From: Dipteronia dyeriana
Lineage: Eukaryota > Streptophyta > Magnoliopsida > Sapindales > Sapindaceae
Length of the DNA stretch: 64,000 nucleotides
Assembly (NCBI GenBank): GCA_032871835.1
Contig: CM065296.1
Span: forward strand, 119,484,146-119,548,145
Direction: 5' to 3'
In this document: positions 48,303-59,455 of the stretch, one piece after another
Numbering within the stretch: position 1 is the stretch's first letter
Layout of the letters: each line of letters begins with the position of its first letter
Notes under the pieces: model-generated
Database searches by the model: none
What the model saw: only the letters and a program-made list of their open reading frames with translations
What the model was told of the DNA's origin: nothing
Program-made: the position numbers and the translations under genes

Positions 48303-50101
48303 ACATTGCAACTGCAGAGCCAACACACCAAACAGGGATAGACCACGTAAAGTACGAAACCAGAAAAGATTTTCAGGTTCCAGAAAGTACAAATATTACA
48401 GGAAGAAGCCAAGAAGATCCTGGAACAAATCAAACAAATGTTTCGCCTGCGGACAAGAAGGGCATTTTGCAAAACAATGTCCAAACAAAAGGGCAAAATC
48501 AGCCAAACTCATCAGGCAACTGAGACAAGTGGCAGAAGAGATCCCTTCCGACGCAGACGTCGAGTCCTATTTCTCAGAACAAGATGATGTCAGCAAACTA
48601 ACTACATTCATGATGTTAGATTCAGATATCACCAGCCCTTCAGAGGACTCAGACGACTCCAGCTTCTGACCAGGGTTACCCATCAGAGGCCTACCAGGCC
48701 ACAAATGAAGAAACCACCACTGGTCCACAAGTAAAAATCCAAGTCATACCTTCAAAATACTCTAAACCAGTTCCGGTCATCGCTTATTTCGACACAGGAG
48801 CCCACTCCTCCATGATGAACCCAAATGTCCTCCCACAAGATGCCTGGAAACAGGAAGAAAACCAATTTCTGGCTGCAGACGGCCAACTTTTCAGCACCCA
48901 CCTGATTTCAAAGCAAAAGGTCGGGCTACAATTCTTCCCGTCTTTCACCCTCTGGACCTACATTATCGGAACTCCCGTCCCTGACAAGGACATCCTCATC
49001 GGCTGGGATATTTACAGCCAGGCAAAATCTATCAGAATCCTACCTCATGGCATCCGGTTTAAAAGAGAGTTTAAACCATTTATTAACATCCCAAAAATCT
49101 TCCCTCTGTCAACCATAAACCCTGACTTCAAAAGTATTCAAAAAAGGCTCCAAAGTTTCTGCGCCAACAGTCACACTGATTTTACCCATCCTCACCCACT
49201 CTGGAAAAATCCCGATTTCTTCATAAGCCTTCCCTTCAAGCTAAATGAAGACATCAACCCCACCAAGGCGACCCATACAGGGATGTCCCCCTCTGACCTC
49301 GCCATGGCCACAGAAGAATGTCGATCCCTCCTTGACCAAGGCCTCATTGAACCCACATCCTCTCCGTGGGCCTGCCAAGCCTTTTATGTGGAGAAAAGGT
49401 CCGAGAAGACCAGAGGAAAGAAAAGACTTGTCATTGACTACAAGCCCCTCAACCTCTTTCTACAAGATGACAAGTTCCCTGTTCCTAGGCCCAATGCCTT
49501 GTTTTCTCACATACCCGGCGCAACGGTTTTCTCCAAGTTCGATCTAAAAGGAGCTTTCTGGCAGATTGGTATCCATCCACAGGATAGGCCCAAGACTGCT
49601 TTCTGTCTTCCCAATGCCCATTATCAGTGGACCGTTCTACCATTTGGGCTTAAGACAGCACCTTCACTATTCCAAAAGGCCGTAACCCGAATTTTTCAGC
49701 CATTACTCTCTTCAGCCTTACTATATATAGATGATATCCTTTTATTCTCAAAAGACAATCAGACCCATAACCTGCTCCTCGAAAAATTCCACCATATTCT
49801 CCAAGAGCATGGCATCATGTTATCCGACGAGAAAAGCTCAATTAGACTTTCAGAAGTCGAATTTCTTGGCATGCGGATCAAAAATGGCACCTATAGCCCC
49901 GGACCTCACCTTGCCAGCCAGTTGCTTGACTTCCCAGATAGCAACCTCTCTTTCAAACAGCTTCAACAATTTTTAGGAATTGTCAACTATGTCAGAGACT
50001 TCATCCCACAGGCCGGTCGTTTCACTACCTGCCTAGCCAAGCTTCTAAAGAAGAGCCTCCTCAATGGAATACCATACACACTGACGCAATCTCCCATCTA
50101 A
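48118..50101 (+). pseudogene. Lineage B zinc knuckle, protease and RT (plus copy)
   Basis: The knuckle CFACGQEGHFAKQC lies near 48440 in the frame 48118-48669. A 2-nt deletion near 48660 shifts the frame into protease (YFDTGAHSS near 48786) and RT. RT shows FSKFDLKGAFWQIGI, LPFGLKTAPSLFQKA and YIDD at 49724-49735. A 1-nt deletion near 50055 ends this frame at 50101, before RNase H. Confidence 0.88.
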
Positions 50102-51402
50102 AGAAGGCTGCACAGCATCCCCCTCCTCTGCAAATTCCCGCAACAGGCCGCCTCATTCTTCAAACAGACGCCAGTGACCACTTCTGGGGTGCTATCCTCA
50201 TTGAAGAAACCTCGAGCATCCGCCAGTACTGCGGCCATGCCAGTGGCCAATTTAAGGATTCCCAAAAACACTACCATACCATTTACAAGGAAATCCTTGC
50301 AGTGAAGAATGGCATTTCCAAATTCGATTTCCACCTCAGGACATCCACCTTTACTGTCGAAATGGACAACTCCTCCTTTCCTAAGGTCCTAGAATTCAGA
50401 ATCAAGCTTCTACCAAATCCACAACTTCTCAGGCTAAAAGATTGGTTCGCCAGATATGATTTCTCAGTCAAACATGTCAAAGGACATCATAATATTATCC
50501 CAGACATGCTTTCAAGACCTCAACCCATCAACCTCCTTTCCCAGGCTGGCCCAATCCCTTTGATTTACATGGTATCTCCCCGACCTTCCTCATCCTCTGC
50601 CCCACATGTTCCAGTTCCCCCCGGTTTTCCCCCAGAGTTCTCAGCCTCCTTTCCCCCAGGCCACACCCCTTCTCCTCAGCAAATCTCCGGCTTTGCAAAT
50701 ACTCACCTTCATGTTTACCTGGCCCAGGTTAACAACCAAGGTTGCCACCACACAGTCTCCAACATAAAAAGGCCCTTCCTTGACCCTTTCGTTTCTCCCC
50801 CTTTTTACTACTACTCAGGCCAAGTACTCTGGTTCTTGTGGTGTTTATCGGCCTTATACCATCACGCTATGGTCTTCCCCCTACAAGCCTTATACGGTTT
50901 TGTCCAGAGCTCTGGCCCATCCAACCTCTGTACCTTCTTACAGTGGTTCAAGCCCATGCATGCATGGCAGGCCGAGCTCACCCAGCTAATGGGCCAGTAT
51001 CATCTTTGGAAAATGGATTATGAACAGGCAGCAAAAGTTTGCTGCATCTGGATATTTAGCAGGCCCTACAATATCAGCCCAATTACCCAGCTACTTTGGA
51101 CTACCAATATCTGTTACGAGTGGGACACTTCCTATGACTATGAAGGCCTCTACCGCACCAACATACAGGTCCCTCTGCTCAATTTCCTCTGTGACATCAA
51201 CAACGACTTCACAGACGTCATCTTTATACTACCTGACGTCCCAAGGGACCCCACCAGAAGCCTCCATCCTTTCCCTCAGTCGTTCCTCCAAGATTCTCAA
51301 GACCCCACGGACACATGGCGGGACACATGGCCCTGTTCAATCTGTGGAGCCCACGATTCAGACGACGAATACCACTCCACTTGCAATCTCAGCAGTCCAT
51401 AA
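50102..51402 (+). pseudogene. Lineage B RNase H and fused C-terminal domain (plus copy)
   Basis: The frame runs from RNase H (QTDASDHFWGAIL near 50162, HNIIPDMLSRPQPINLL near 50490) through the Pro-rich spacer into the aromatic-rich C-terminal domain and a Cys/His tail, ending NLSSP at 51402. This shows the domain is part of the polyprotein in lineage B, unlike lineage A's separate ORF2. Function unknown. Confidence 0.8.
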
Positions 51403-51464
51403 CTTTTCCCCGTCCTGGTCCTGATCACTGCCTCCTGTCGGCAGCTTTGTCGTTTTGTTTTATG

Positions 51465-51627
51465 CTTTCCAGCTGTTTCCCCTTATCAGCTGTATTATGC
51501 TTTCCAGCTGTTTGCACTTATCGGCTGCCCCTATCTTTGTAAAATATCACAGCCGGCTCTAATCTCTTTCCTTGCTCTATAAGAGGAAGAGCTTGCCTCT
51601 TTGTAAATCAGAACTGAAAGAAATAAA
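51465..51627 (+). promoter_or_regulatory. Lineage B promoter: CTTTCCAGCTGT repeats, TATA box and poly(A) signal
   Basis: CTTTCCAGCTGT occurs at 51465-51476 and 51500-51511. The TATA box CTATAAGAG lies at 51577-51585. AATAAA lies at 51622-51627. The layout matches a pararetroviral pregenomic RNA promoter. The same dodecamer is duplicated upstream of the lineage A promoter. Confidence 0.65.
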
Positions 51628-51788
51628 AAGAGGATTATGTTTTCTATGTCTAGCTAAACAGTAACTCTCTCTCCCAATCTTCGACTAACACTAGGTCTGA
51701 AATTATGATTCTCCAAGGTCCCAGTATGCTCTATGCTTGCCTCTTATGAGGATCCTGCATATCAGAACAGATCCTGTATACTAGTTTG

Positions 51789-51873
51789 GTATATCGGCTG
51801 GACACCCTGGACACATCCGGAACCAGTATGTTTGCTGGCTAGGATGAACTCAGGTTTAACAAAGCCACGTACT
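51789..51873 (+). promoter_or_regulatory. Lineage B copy of leader element shared with lineage A
   Basis: It begins gtatatcggctggacacc and ends aaagccacgtact. Its central hairpin is CCAG..CTGG (51823-51838), in place of A's ACAGTA/TACTGT. Confidence 0.7.
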
Positions 51874-52018
51874 GACTAGCTTGGCCTGCTGAACTCCATC
51901 CATCTCTGTTAGTGTCTGACCGGAACAGTACCCTGTAAGGCCGAAGGATGACCGCCAGTGGGGAAAAACCCGGGTTTTGGTTCTTTCTGTGAGATGGTAG
52001 TGGAGCTCTAACCCCTGA

Positions 52019-52019
52019 T

Positions 52020-52056
<37 letters not shown>

Positions 52057-52213
52057 TTTATATACATTATATAATATATATAAATACTATATTTTCTATA
52101 TATACTAATATTTAATATCAATTTATATATATATAATAATAATAGTATTTTATATTATTATATATTAATATATAATATTATAGTCTATATTGTTATATAT
52201 ATATATATATATA
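52019..52213. repeat. (TA)n tracts at the lineage B right junction
   Basis: (TA)n runs from 52022 to about 52054 and again near 52195-52213, with AT-rich sequence between. The viral sequence stops after TGGTAT of the primer site. Confidence 0.85.
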
Positions 52214-52386
52214 ATAGGTACTCTGGTCATTTGAATCTCTTATTCCATCTCGTCCCAGTCATGTCAAACGCATAACAATACAGTTTATAGTTCTATTGAA
52301 ACCTTCAAAACACAATATAGAACAACATATCATGTCCTGTCCAGTCTCATCTTGTCCTATCCCATCTCCGTGTCAAACACACCCTG
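52214..52386. mobile_element. Right end of the MITE-like element that bounds the 38-kb insertion
   Basis: Reading inward from 52386 on the minus strand gives cagggtgtgtttgacacgg, similar to the left end at 14299. A second, nested end-like sequence (atgcgtttgacatgactggg on the minus strand) lies near 52258-52275. The host sequence aaacgcttgtctaaggcc resumes at 52387. Confidence 0.5.
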
Positions 52387-52780
52387 AAACGCTTGTCTAA
52401 GGCCTTGTGCCCTAAATAAATTACAAGAAAGTTCGGATTTGTTCTGTATAGAAGATTGTGGAATTGAATTGGAGGAATTGAAAAGGAAGAATGAGTGTGT
52501 GGAAATGGAATAGGTTGAAGAGATCCAAAAAGTGGCAATGGACCCTTTCTTCTCGTTTTGGGGCAGGCTACTTTGTTTACTATGTTTCCTTCATGTTTGC
52601 TTTATTGCTTATTGGATCTGGAATATGATTTTCCTTACAATTTCCGGCAACTCAATATGTTCTTAACTATGTGACTTTGTGTTATATAAACTCTCAAGGA
52701 GATCAGAAAAACTTTTCTTAGAAACCAGTTAAATATTAATGAGTTGTTTTTTTATCAAATCTATAATAAAAATTCTCATT
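52387..52780 (+). repeat. Right flank of copy 2, duplicated beside copy 3; small ORF
   Basis: This matches 56785-57330 (apart from about 150 nt extra there). It contains a 45-codon ORF at 52491-52628 (starts MSVWKWNRLKRSKKW, followed by a hydrophobic stretch), divergent from the YqgF-like gene. The matching ORF beside copy 3 is frameshifted after 11 codons, so coding status is doubtful. Confidence 0.5.
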
Positions 52781-53142
52781 TCCTCCTTCGCTCAATATCA
52801 AGTAGAATGATTTCGCTTTTAGTTTTGTTAATTTGCAAAATTTAGTGACTAAATTAGTACACCCTTTAAAAATCAAGGAACATTTTTATTAGATTAACAA
52901 CCGAGAACAAGAAGATAATATTTTATTCCAATCACATGAAATGATTCACTCCAATCCAACCTGGTTAACGAGACCTAATTATTTTTATCTATTATTATCA
53001 TAAAACAAATTCAATGAAGGCACTTTTATCGCATTATTTGATTTAAATTACCATGGAGTACGTTTCTCTTTATCCACTTACATGCATTCATCAAAACCTT
53101 ATTCGAAATCCTCCTCTTCCATATCTGGGCATCTTTCCCTTC

Positions 53143-56100
53143 CTACAAGGGCGTTAAAAAAATCTAGGTTTGTCTATCAAATGTCAAAATAACCATACAA
53201 GTGAGATTAGAATCAAAGTCAACTTTGAAACAAAATAAAAAAGTGTAAAAAAGTAAAAATGATTTTTTTCTCAATTTGAACACTTAAAATGAGTTTGAAA
53301 TTAAGATTTTGTATCAAATCAATAAATAAATTTTAAACCTTACTGAGTTTTATATTAGCCCAATCTATAAGAAGTTAAATTGCCAATGTTAAACTTCATA
53401 TCTTTTTGTAAGTGTTAATTCGTCATATATTAAGTAGTTTTCTTTTGACTCAAAACAATCACAGAGAACATTAAAACACAAAATATTCTCATAATAATAA
53501 AATAATCAAATATTGTTCAAGGGATTAGAAGACTTACCTGTAGCATATGTATACTAGAAAACATTTCAACAAAGTTCCGTGGAGAGTGAAATACGCCCGG
53601 TGGAGAGTTATATACAGGAGATGGCATCACAAATTCTGCTCTCTGTCACAATGACAATGATATACCTTAATTTATATATGGAATAAAAAAAAATATGCCT
53701 AACAAAAATAGTGGCTAATTATAATTTGCAGTTTCAAATACAAAATAACAAGATTCATACAACTACACATAATGATAACTGAGATAGCAGAATTAAGATT
53801 ATGAAAACACACACATACTCGTGAGGTAATGTTGTCTTTCCAACATGTATACTTTAAACTTTTAAAAATTCCCTTTTTGTAAAGATCGTCCATAAGATTA
53901 TGAATATTCACCGGTGAAGCCTGATAAGATAAAAAAGTAAGGTAAAAAATATAAATAGATAAGAATGTAAATGAATGAATGAATGAGAGGATCGATGAGA
54001 ACTCACAACTGGAATATTGTTGGCAGTAATTATGCCCTCCAAATCATACATCTTAACCTAAACATAATTGACATGAGATGTAAATATGCTCCACGGACAG
54101 AGAAAGGGTTAATTGCACAAACACCTCTGAGTTTAGATTAATTATAGCTAAATGAACATTTTGCTTGAAATTGACAAACCCCCCTCATATTCATTGATTT
54201 CCATCGATCATAACCATTGACCAACTTTTTGGGACAAAGCGACTCAAATAACCTTCAAGAGATAATTTACTTTATTATTAATTTTTGAAATAAGATAATT
54301 TACTTTATCATTTTAACCGTTAATTTATAAAAATAAAAAATTGTTAAAAAAACACACAACTCCACCCTGGTGGAGACCCACAACGAGCGATATGTTCCTC
54401 ACGAAAGAGGAGACACTATTGCAAAGGAGCCGACTCTCCTTCGCAAGGAGAGATCTATCCACGAGGGGAAAATGTCTTCCTTTAATAAGGGAGGGGAAAA
54501 TGTCTTCCGCCCATGTTTCTCTTTAGGGTTATTGGCATTATTCCCCCCTGAAGTTTATGCGAGTTCGCAAACTGCCCCTGAATGTTTTTTTTCGATGGTA
54601 AACCCCTCGAATTATTGACAATTGGTAATATTGGACGGAATGGAGACGGAACCCATTTTCCGTCCATCTTCTTGTCAAATGTCTTGCACGTGTAAGGGTA
54701 AAATTAGAATAACAAAAAAAAATACATGAGGTGATTTGGAGCTCCACTTAATTAGAAAAAAAAATAAAAACTAAAAACAAAATCAAAACTTTCCAGAAAT
54801 CAAAATCAAACTAAAACTTTCCAAAATTAAAAAGAGATTGAAATCGAAATCAGAATCAGTTTTTTTTTCCTATTCATGACACTCAAAATCCAATTTCTAC
54901 AACTTATTTTTTGTTCTTCAAAAGCTGTTTCCAATTTTTTTTTCCCAGTTCGTCAAAATCTAGATCCAAACCTCATCCCTCTATCTTTAATCACCTACCT
55001 TATCTTTCAATCTTTCATCTTCTAGACCCGAGCTTCACCTCCATTCTTTCAACTTATTTTTTGTTCTTCAAAAGATGTTTCCAATTTTTTTTTCTCCAAT
55101 TCATCAAAATCTGGATCCAAACCTCATCCCTCCATCTTCAATCACATACCTCATCTTTCAATCTTTCAATCTTTCAATCTTTCATCTTCTTGACCCGAGA
55201 TTCACCTCCATTCTTTCAATCACCTACCTCATCAACCACCCATCTCTCCATCTTCATTCACTGTGAACCAACTTAACCTTCTCATCATCTTGCTGGTAAC
55301 TTGACCCAGACCCACCCCTCCATTTCGCCATCAGTAGAGCTCAACCCCTCACATGTCGCATGAACCTGAACCGACGAGACCCATCCCTCATTTGTGTCGT
55401 CGATTAGACCAAGATCCACCCCACACCTCATGAACCAGAGCACCCAAACCCACCCTTCATCTCGATTATTGGTTTGATAGAGTTTAGTTTTTTAATTTTT
55501 TAGAAAAATGGTGGAGCAGAGAGAGAGAACAACATGGATGGGTAGTGGTGGGTGTTAGAGAATAAAAGAGAGAGTGTGAGCGGCGGGGGTTGGCCGGTGA
55601 TGGTGATTGGTGCTTGGATCAGTTTGGTGGCCAGTGATTTTGGTGTTTGAGTTCTTGTAGATTAAGTTAGGGTTTGAGTGTTGGAGATGATGACGATGCT
55701 GATGACCAGAAACATGAATGGTGTGGAGTGGTGTTTTATTTTCTGAAAGATTTTTTATTTAGAAACATATAATTCAGACTTGTAAAGACAAAAATTCCCT
55801 TTGTGCATATGCACATGAAAGGAAAATTAGACGGAAAATGGGTTCCGTCTCCATTCCGTCAAATATTGCTAATTTTCAATAATTCGATGGGTTTACCGCC
55901 GAATAAAAACATTCAGGGGGCAGTTTGCGAACTCGAATAAACTTCAGGGGAACAATGCCAATAACCCTTCTCTTTAATTAAATGTCTTGGGAGGAGAAAA
56001 TGACTATTTTGCCCCTCACCTGTTAAAAGTTAACTTAAGTGCGAGTAACTGTAGGGAAGATTTAAATTGAGCAAGTTAAAGAAAAATGTCCATCTAGCTG

Positions 56101-56505
56101 CAATTAGGTCTATACTAAGGAGAAGTTTGTGCAATTAGCCCTATGACGAAATTAAGGAAATAGATAAACACAAATGTGATATACAGAGAAATAAAAAAAA
56201 ACTTACACAATTTTGAACCTCATCTACCAAATTATCTAACATTCTTTTGTCTCTGTGAAGATGACTGCAAGATGGACAAGATTCAAATTTAAATACGCTA
56301 CATTAAGATTTAAGAACCTAATCACCAAATCATAAACCCTAGTATATGCATACCCATATGGTGTTGCGTCGTGATAGCAATCGTCAGATATCGCCAAGCT
56401 CACAAACTTATCACTAAATTTCAAACCTAAAAAAACAGTACTTTCATATTGAGTCCTCTTCAGACCTTCCTCAAACATCTTCAATGGCTTCAGGTACTTG
56501 GCCAT
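53143..56505 (-). CDS. YqgF/RuvX-like protein, copy 3 (complete, 162 codons)
   Basis: Six exons join in phase: 56505-56354, 56264-56207, 54057-54007, 53920-53819, 53642-53538 and 53163-53143, all with GT..AG borders. The product starts MAKYLKPLKMFEEGLKRT, has LGLKFSDKF where the family has LGLDxGxK, LYKKGIFKSLKYTCWKDN where it has WDER, and ends SSIHMLQIFLTPL, aligning with the family's C-terminal helix. Length fits the family (150-170 residues). The catalytic Asp is Lys and DER is KDN, so nuclease activity is unlikely. Intron 2 hosts a Mutator-like MITE and a hairpin cluster. Expression is unproven; it could also be a young pseudogene. Confidence 0.65.
54360..54452. repeat. GGAG/CTCC hairpin cluster, copy 3
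   Basis: Stems at 54360-54375 (CTCCACC/GGTGGAG, 2-nt gap) and 54434-54452 (CTCTCCTT/AAGGAGAG, loop CGC), with a weaker one between. The second stem differs from copy 2 (CTCTCCTC/GAGGAGAG) on both arms, so pairing is preserved. The downstream hairpins are missing here. Confidence 0.75.
54526..55967. mobile_element. Mutator-like MITE with 9-bp target duplication
   Basis: Terminal inverted repeats of about 140 bp begin GGGTTATTGGCATT. The flanks are TTCTCTTTA at 54517-54525 and 55968-55976, an exact 9-bp target duplication as expected for Mutator-like elements. The corresponding site in copy 2 (about 13858-13868) has no insert. The interior contains a 150-bp direct repeat (about 54899-55048 and 55049-55200) and no transposase. 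A small ORF here (54911-55276) is low-complexity and not credible as a gene. Confidence 0.88.
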
Positions 56506-56784
56506 CTACCAGTCCATTCAAACTGTTAGAGCTGAATCTCTTAAACAAAGAAAACAGTTGAAGAGGAATAATATTAATACCTTGTGCTCTGCTGCGTGAT
56601 CTCTTGGTTTGTGGCGCTGCTTGTGAAACGAGAGGTGAGAGATGAGAAATTGAACTTATTTATATATATATATATATATATGTATGTGTGGGGATTGTAA
56701 AGAGGCCGAAATAGAAATGGACTTGAATAATATACTTATGGGCCGAGTCCGAAAGGAAGTTGAGCGTGGATTTCTTAGTTCAGT

Positions 56785-57776
56785 AAAACGCTTGTCTAAG
56801 GCCTTGTGCCCTAAATAAATTACAAGAAAGTTCGGATTTGTTCTGTATTGAGGCAGTGTGGAATTGTAAAAGGAAGAATGAGTGTGTGGAAAACTGGAAA
56901 TGGAATAGGTTGAAGAGATCCAAAAAGTGGCCATGGACCCTTTCCTTTCTTCGCGTTGTGGGGCAGGTTACTTCGTTTACTATGTTTCCTTCATGTTTGC
57001 TTTATTGCTTATTGGATCTGGCATATGAATTTTCTTACAATTTCCGGCAACTCAATATGTTCTATGTGACTTTCCGGCAACTCAAGAAGATCAGAAAAAC
57101 TTTTCTTAGAAATCACTTTTACTATTATTATTATTATTACAATATCTATTAATTCGGGGCCATGATTTTGTTTTTTTTGAAAGTTTTTACTATCGATAGG
57201 ATTCTAGTCGTTGGCCTGTAAAGTCATTTGTTGAAATCGAAATTCGTCCATCTTACGGTCAAGCTACGTCCCAATTGACGAAACCAGTTAAATATTAATG
57301 AGTTGTTTTTTAACAAATCTATAATAAAAATTGTTTATAATTTAATATCCAATTGTTTAAATTAGTAATATAAGATTGGCATAGATTTGACATGCTAGAA
57401 TTTTTAATTGACAAACAAACCATATATTTAAAGAATTTATTATTATAGTTACTCAATAAAATAAGAAAATTTGGCCAACTTACAATTGTCGTATAATTTT
57501 GCTCCATACAAGCACAAATTAAATATCATATTCAATTTCAGTTAAAATATTAGGATCCAAATTTATTAGATATTTTCAAAATATGCAAAATATTTAATGT
57601 TATTTTTGGTACATAATCAACCAGCTAAGCAATAATCTTATAATCACAATAAATCCAACGGATATTGATTCTCTTGTTACCTTCGTAACTATTAAGACGT
57701 GTCTAATAAATCCAACGTATTTAAAAAATAATAAATAAATAAAATAATAATAAACCCAAATTAAAACATTACTAGT
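56785..57776. other. Right flank of copy 3 and intergenic DNA
   Basis: 56785-57330 duplicates 52387-52780. The remainder to the start of the Myb/SANT-like gene is AT-rich and shows no gene. Confidence 0.6.
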
Positions 57777-57789
57777 TTGACGTTATTTT

Positions 57790-59444
57790 CTGTTTTTTTT
57801 TTTGTTGTCAAAGACGCAGACACCAATCTATCGCCGTCCTTCGGTTTCCCGGTAAAGATATCCGATCAGGTAAGTGAGCATCCGTCACCGTCGTCGTCGG
57901 AATTATTTATTGTTATAATCGCTCTTTTCTGCTTCTGGGTTTTTATATGCTTTTTTGTTCTATATAGATCGTGTAACAAATTCGTGGTAATTATTTATTT
58001 GTAAGTATCAATTGTGAAATCGAATTGTTGGAAATGCAAACTTTTATTTTGGAGGATGTAGTTATTTATTGATAATGATTGTTTGTGTTAGTACTGTTGT
58101 TGTTTTTGCTTTTTAGGGTTTTACAGTCGATGAGAAAAAAAAAAAACAAAAAAAAACATCGCCTTCTTTTTAAATTTAGCCAAGCATTTCATGTATATTG
58201 ACAAAGAAAAATTGTGTATCCAAGGTCAGTATTTGCTGGATTATCCGATTAGCATTGTTTGTTTTTGTTGAATTATTATGGATTCAATATAATGCAAAAC
58301 ATGTTTAAAACAAAGAGTGACCAATTTGTCAGTGAGTTTTTGAAACCGTAGTTGCACATGTTTGTTGATGATGCATTTTTTTTGTGATATACAGTTATAG
58401 AGGACAAGAACTTGCAGTCACATGCACCCACCAAGTAGATCATCTGGGTCAAAAATCAGCTGGAGGTAATGATTATGTTTTTTGAACATGTATGATGTAG
58501 TGTATATTTACGTTTCATCATCTTGCAATTTCTGTTTTTTAAAAATAAAAAATCGGGTGAACAAGAAATTATGTTTACAAAGTAGTAACGTATACATGAA
58601 GTAAACTTATATGTGCTTCAAAGTTGTTATTTCTCTGATTGCTTAACATGTAATTATTTGTGAAATCTCTTTTCCAAACATAAAACAAGGTAATATTAAC
58701 ACCTGGAAACTTTCAAATACTGAAACTCTGTTATTTTGTTTGTTGGAGTGAAGTGTCTTGTCATCTTGTGCATGGTGTTGTCGGTTATACGCTTTTCAAT
58801 AAACTGACTTCCTAGTACCGTGAGTTAAGAATATGATAAACCAATTGTTTAATGTTTTGAGCTAGATGTTTGGAGTTTATCTTCACAGTTGGTGTGTTCT
58901 TGATTTGGAATGTGTATTATGTAGTTTTGGATGGATAGTGAATGGTGTTGTCGGTTACATGCTTTTCAATAAAATGACTTCTGAGTACCTTGAATTAATA
59001 ATAATATAATAGACAAATTGTTTAATGTTTTGAGCTAGATGTTTGGAGATTATTTTGCCGGTTGGTGCATTCTTGATTTGGAATGTGTATTATGTAGTTT
59101 TTGATGGATAATGAATGGTGTTGTCAGTTACGTGCTTTTCAATAAAATGACTTCCAAGTACCTTGAGTTAAGAATATGATAGACAAACCGTTTAATGTTT
59201 TGAGCTAGATGTTTGGAGATTATTTTGCCGGTTGGTGTGTTCTTGATTTGGAATGTGAATTATGTAGTTTTGGATGGATAGTGAATGGTGTTGTCGGTTA
59301 CATGTTTTTCAATAAAATGACTTCTGAGTACCTTGAGTTAAGAAGGATATGATAGACAAACCGTTTAATGTTTTGAGCTAGATGTTTGGAGATTATCTTG
59401 CCGGTTGGTGTTATTGATTTGGAATGTGTATTATGTAGTTTTGG
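57790..59444 (+). promoter_or_regulatory. 5' leader region of the Myb/SANT-like gene
   Basis: A likely untranslated exon ends at 57869 (gatcag before gtaagtgag). A possible second one lies at about 58395-58466 (ends gctggag before gtaatg). A tandem repeat occupies 58771-59455. The exact start of transcription is not visible. Confidence 0.45.
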
Positions 59445-59455
59445 ATGGATAGTGA
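58771..59455 (+). repeat. Tandem repeat, about 171-bp unit, almost four copies, ending at a start codon
   Basis: The phrases ggtgttgtcggttacatgcttttcaataaa and gtagttttggatggatagtgaa recur with ATG positions 58931, 59104, 59274 and 59445 (spacings 173, 170 and 171). The last unit's ATG is the start of the Myb/SANT-like coding region. The repeat ends where the coding sequence becomes unique after codon 4-5. Confidence 0.85.

Larger units (their letters stand above)
45825..52024 (+). mobile_element. Endogenous pararetrovirus, lineage B plus copy
   Basis: It starts abruptly in the movement domain at the inversion breakpoint and runs through capsid, zinc knuckle, protease, RT, RNase H, C-terminal domain, promoter and leader, ending inside the primer site (TGGTAT at 52019-52024), where it meets (TA)n. 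It is nearly identical to the minus copy by eye but has different breaks. Confidence 0.92.

Noticed and set aside
54911..55276. A 121-codon open frame inside the MITE
   Set aside because: It is low-complexity, rich in Phe/Ser/Pro, arises from an internal direct repeat and resembles no protein I know.
58771..59455. CRISPR array or centromeric satellite
   Set aside because: There are only four units of 171 bp without spacers, in a plant genome and abutting a coding start. It is a simple tandem duplication.
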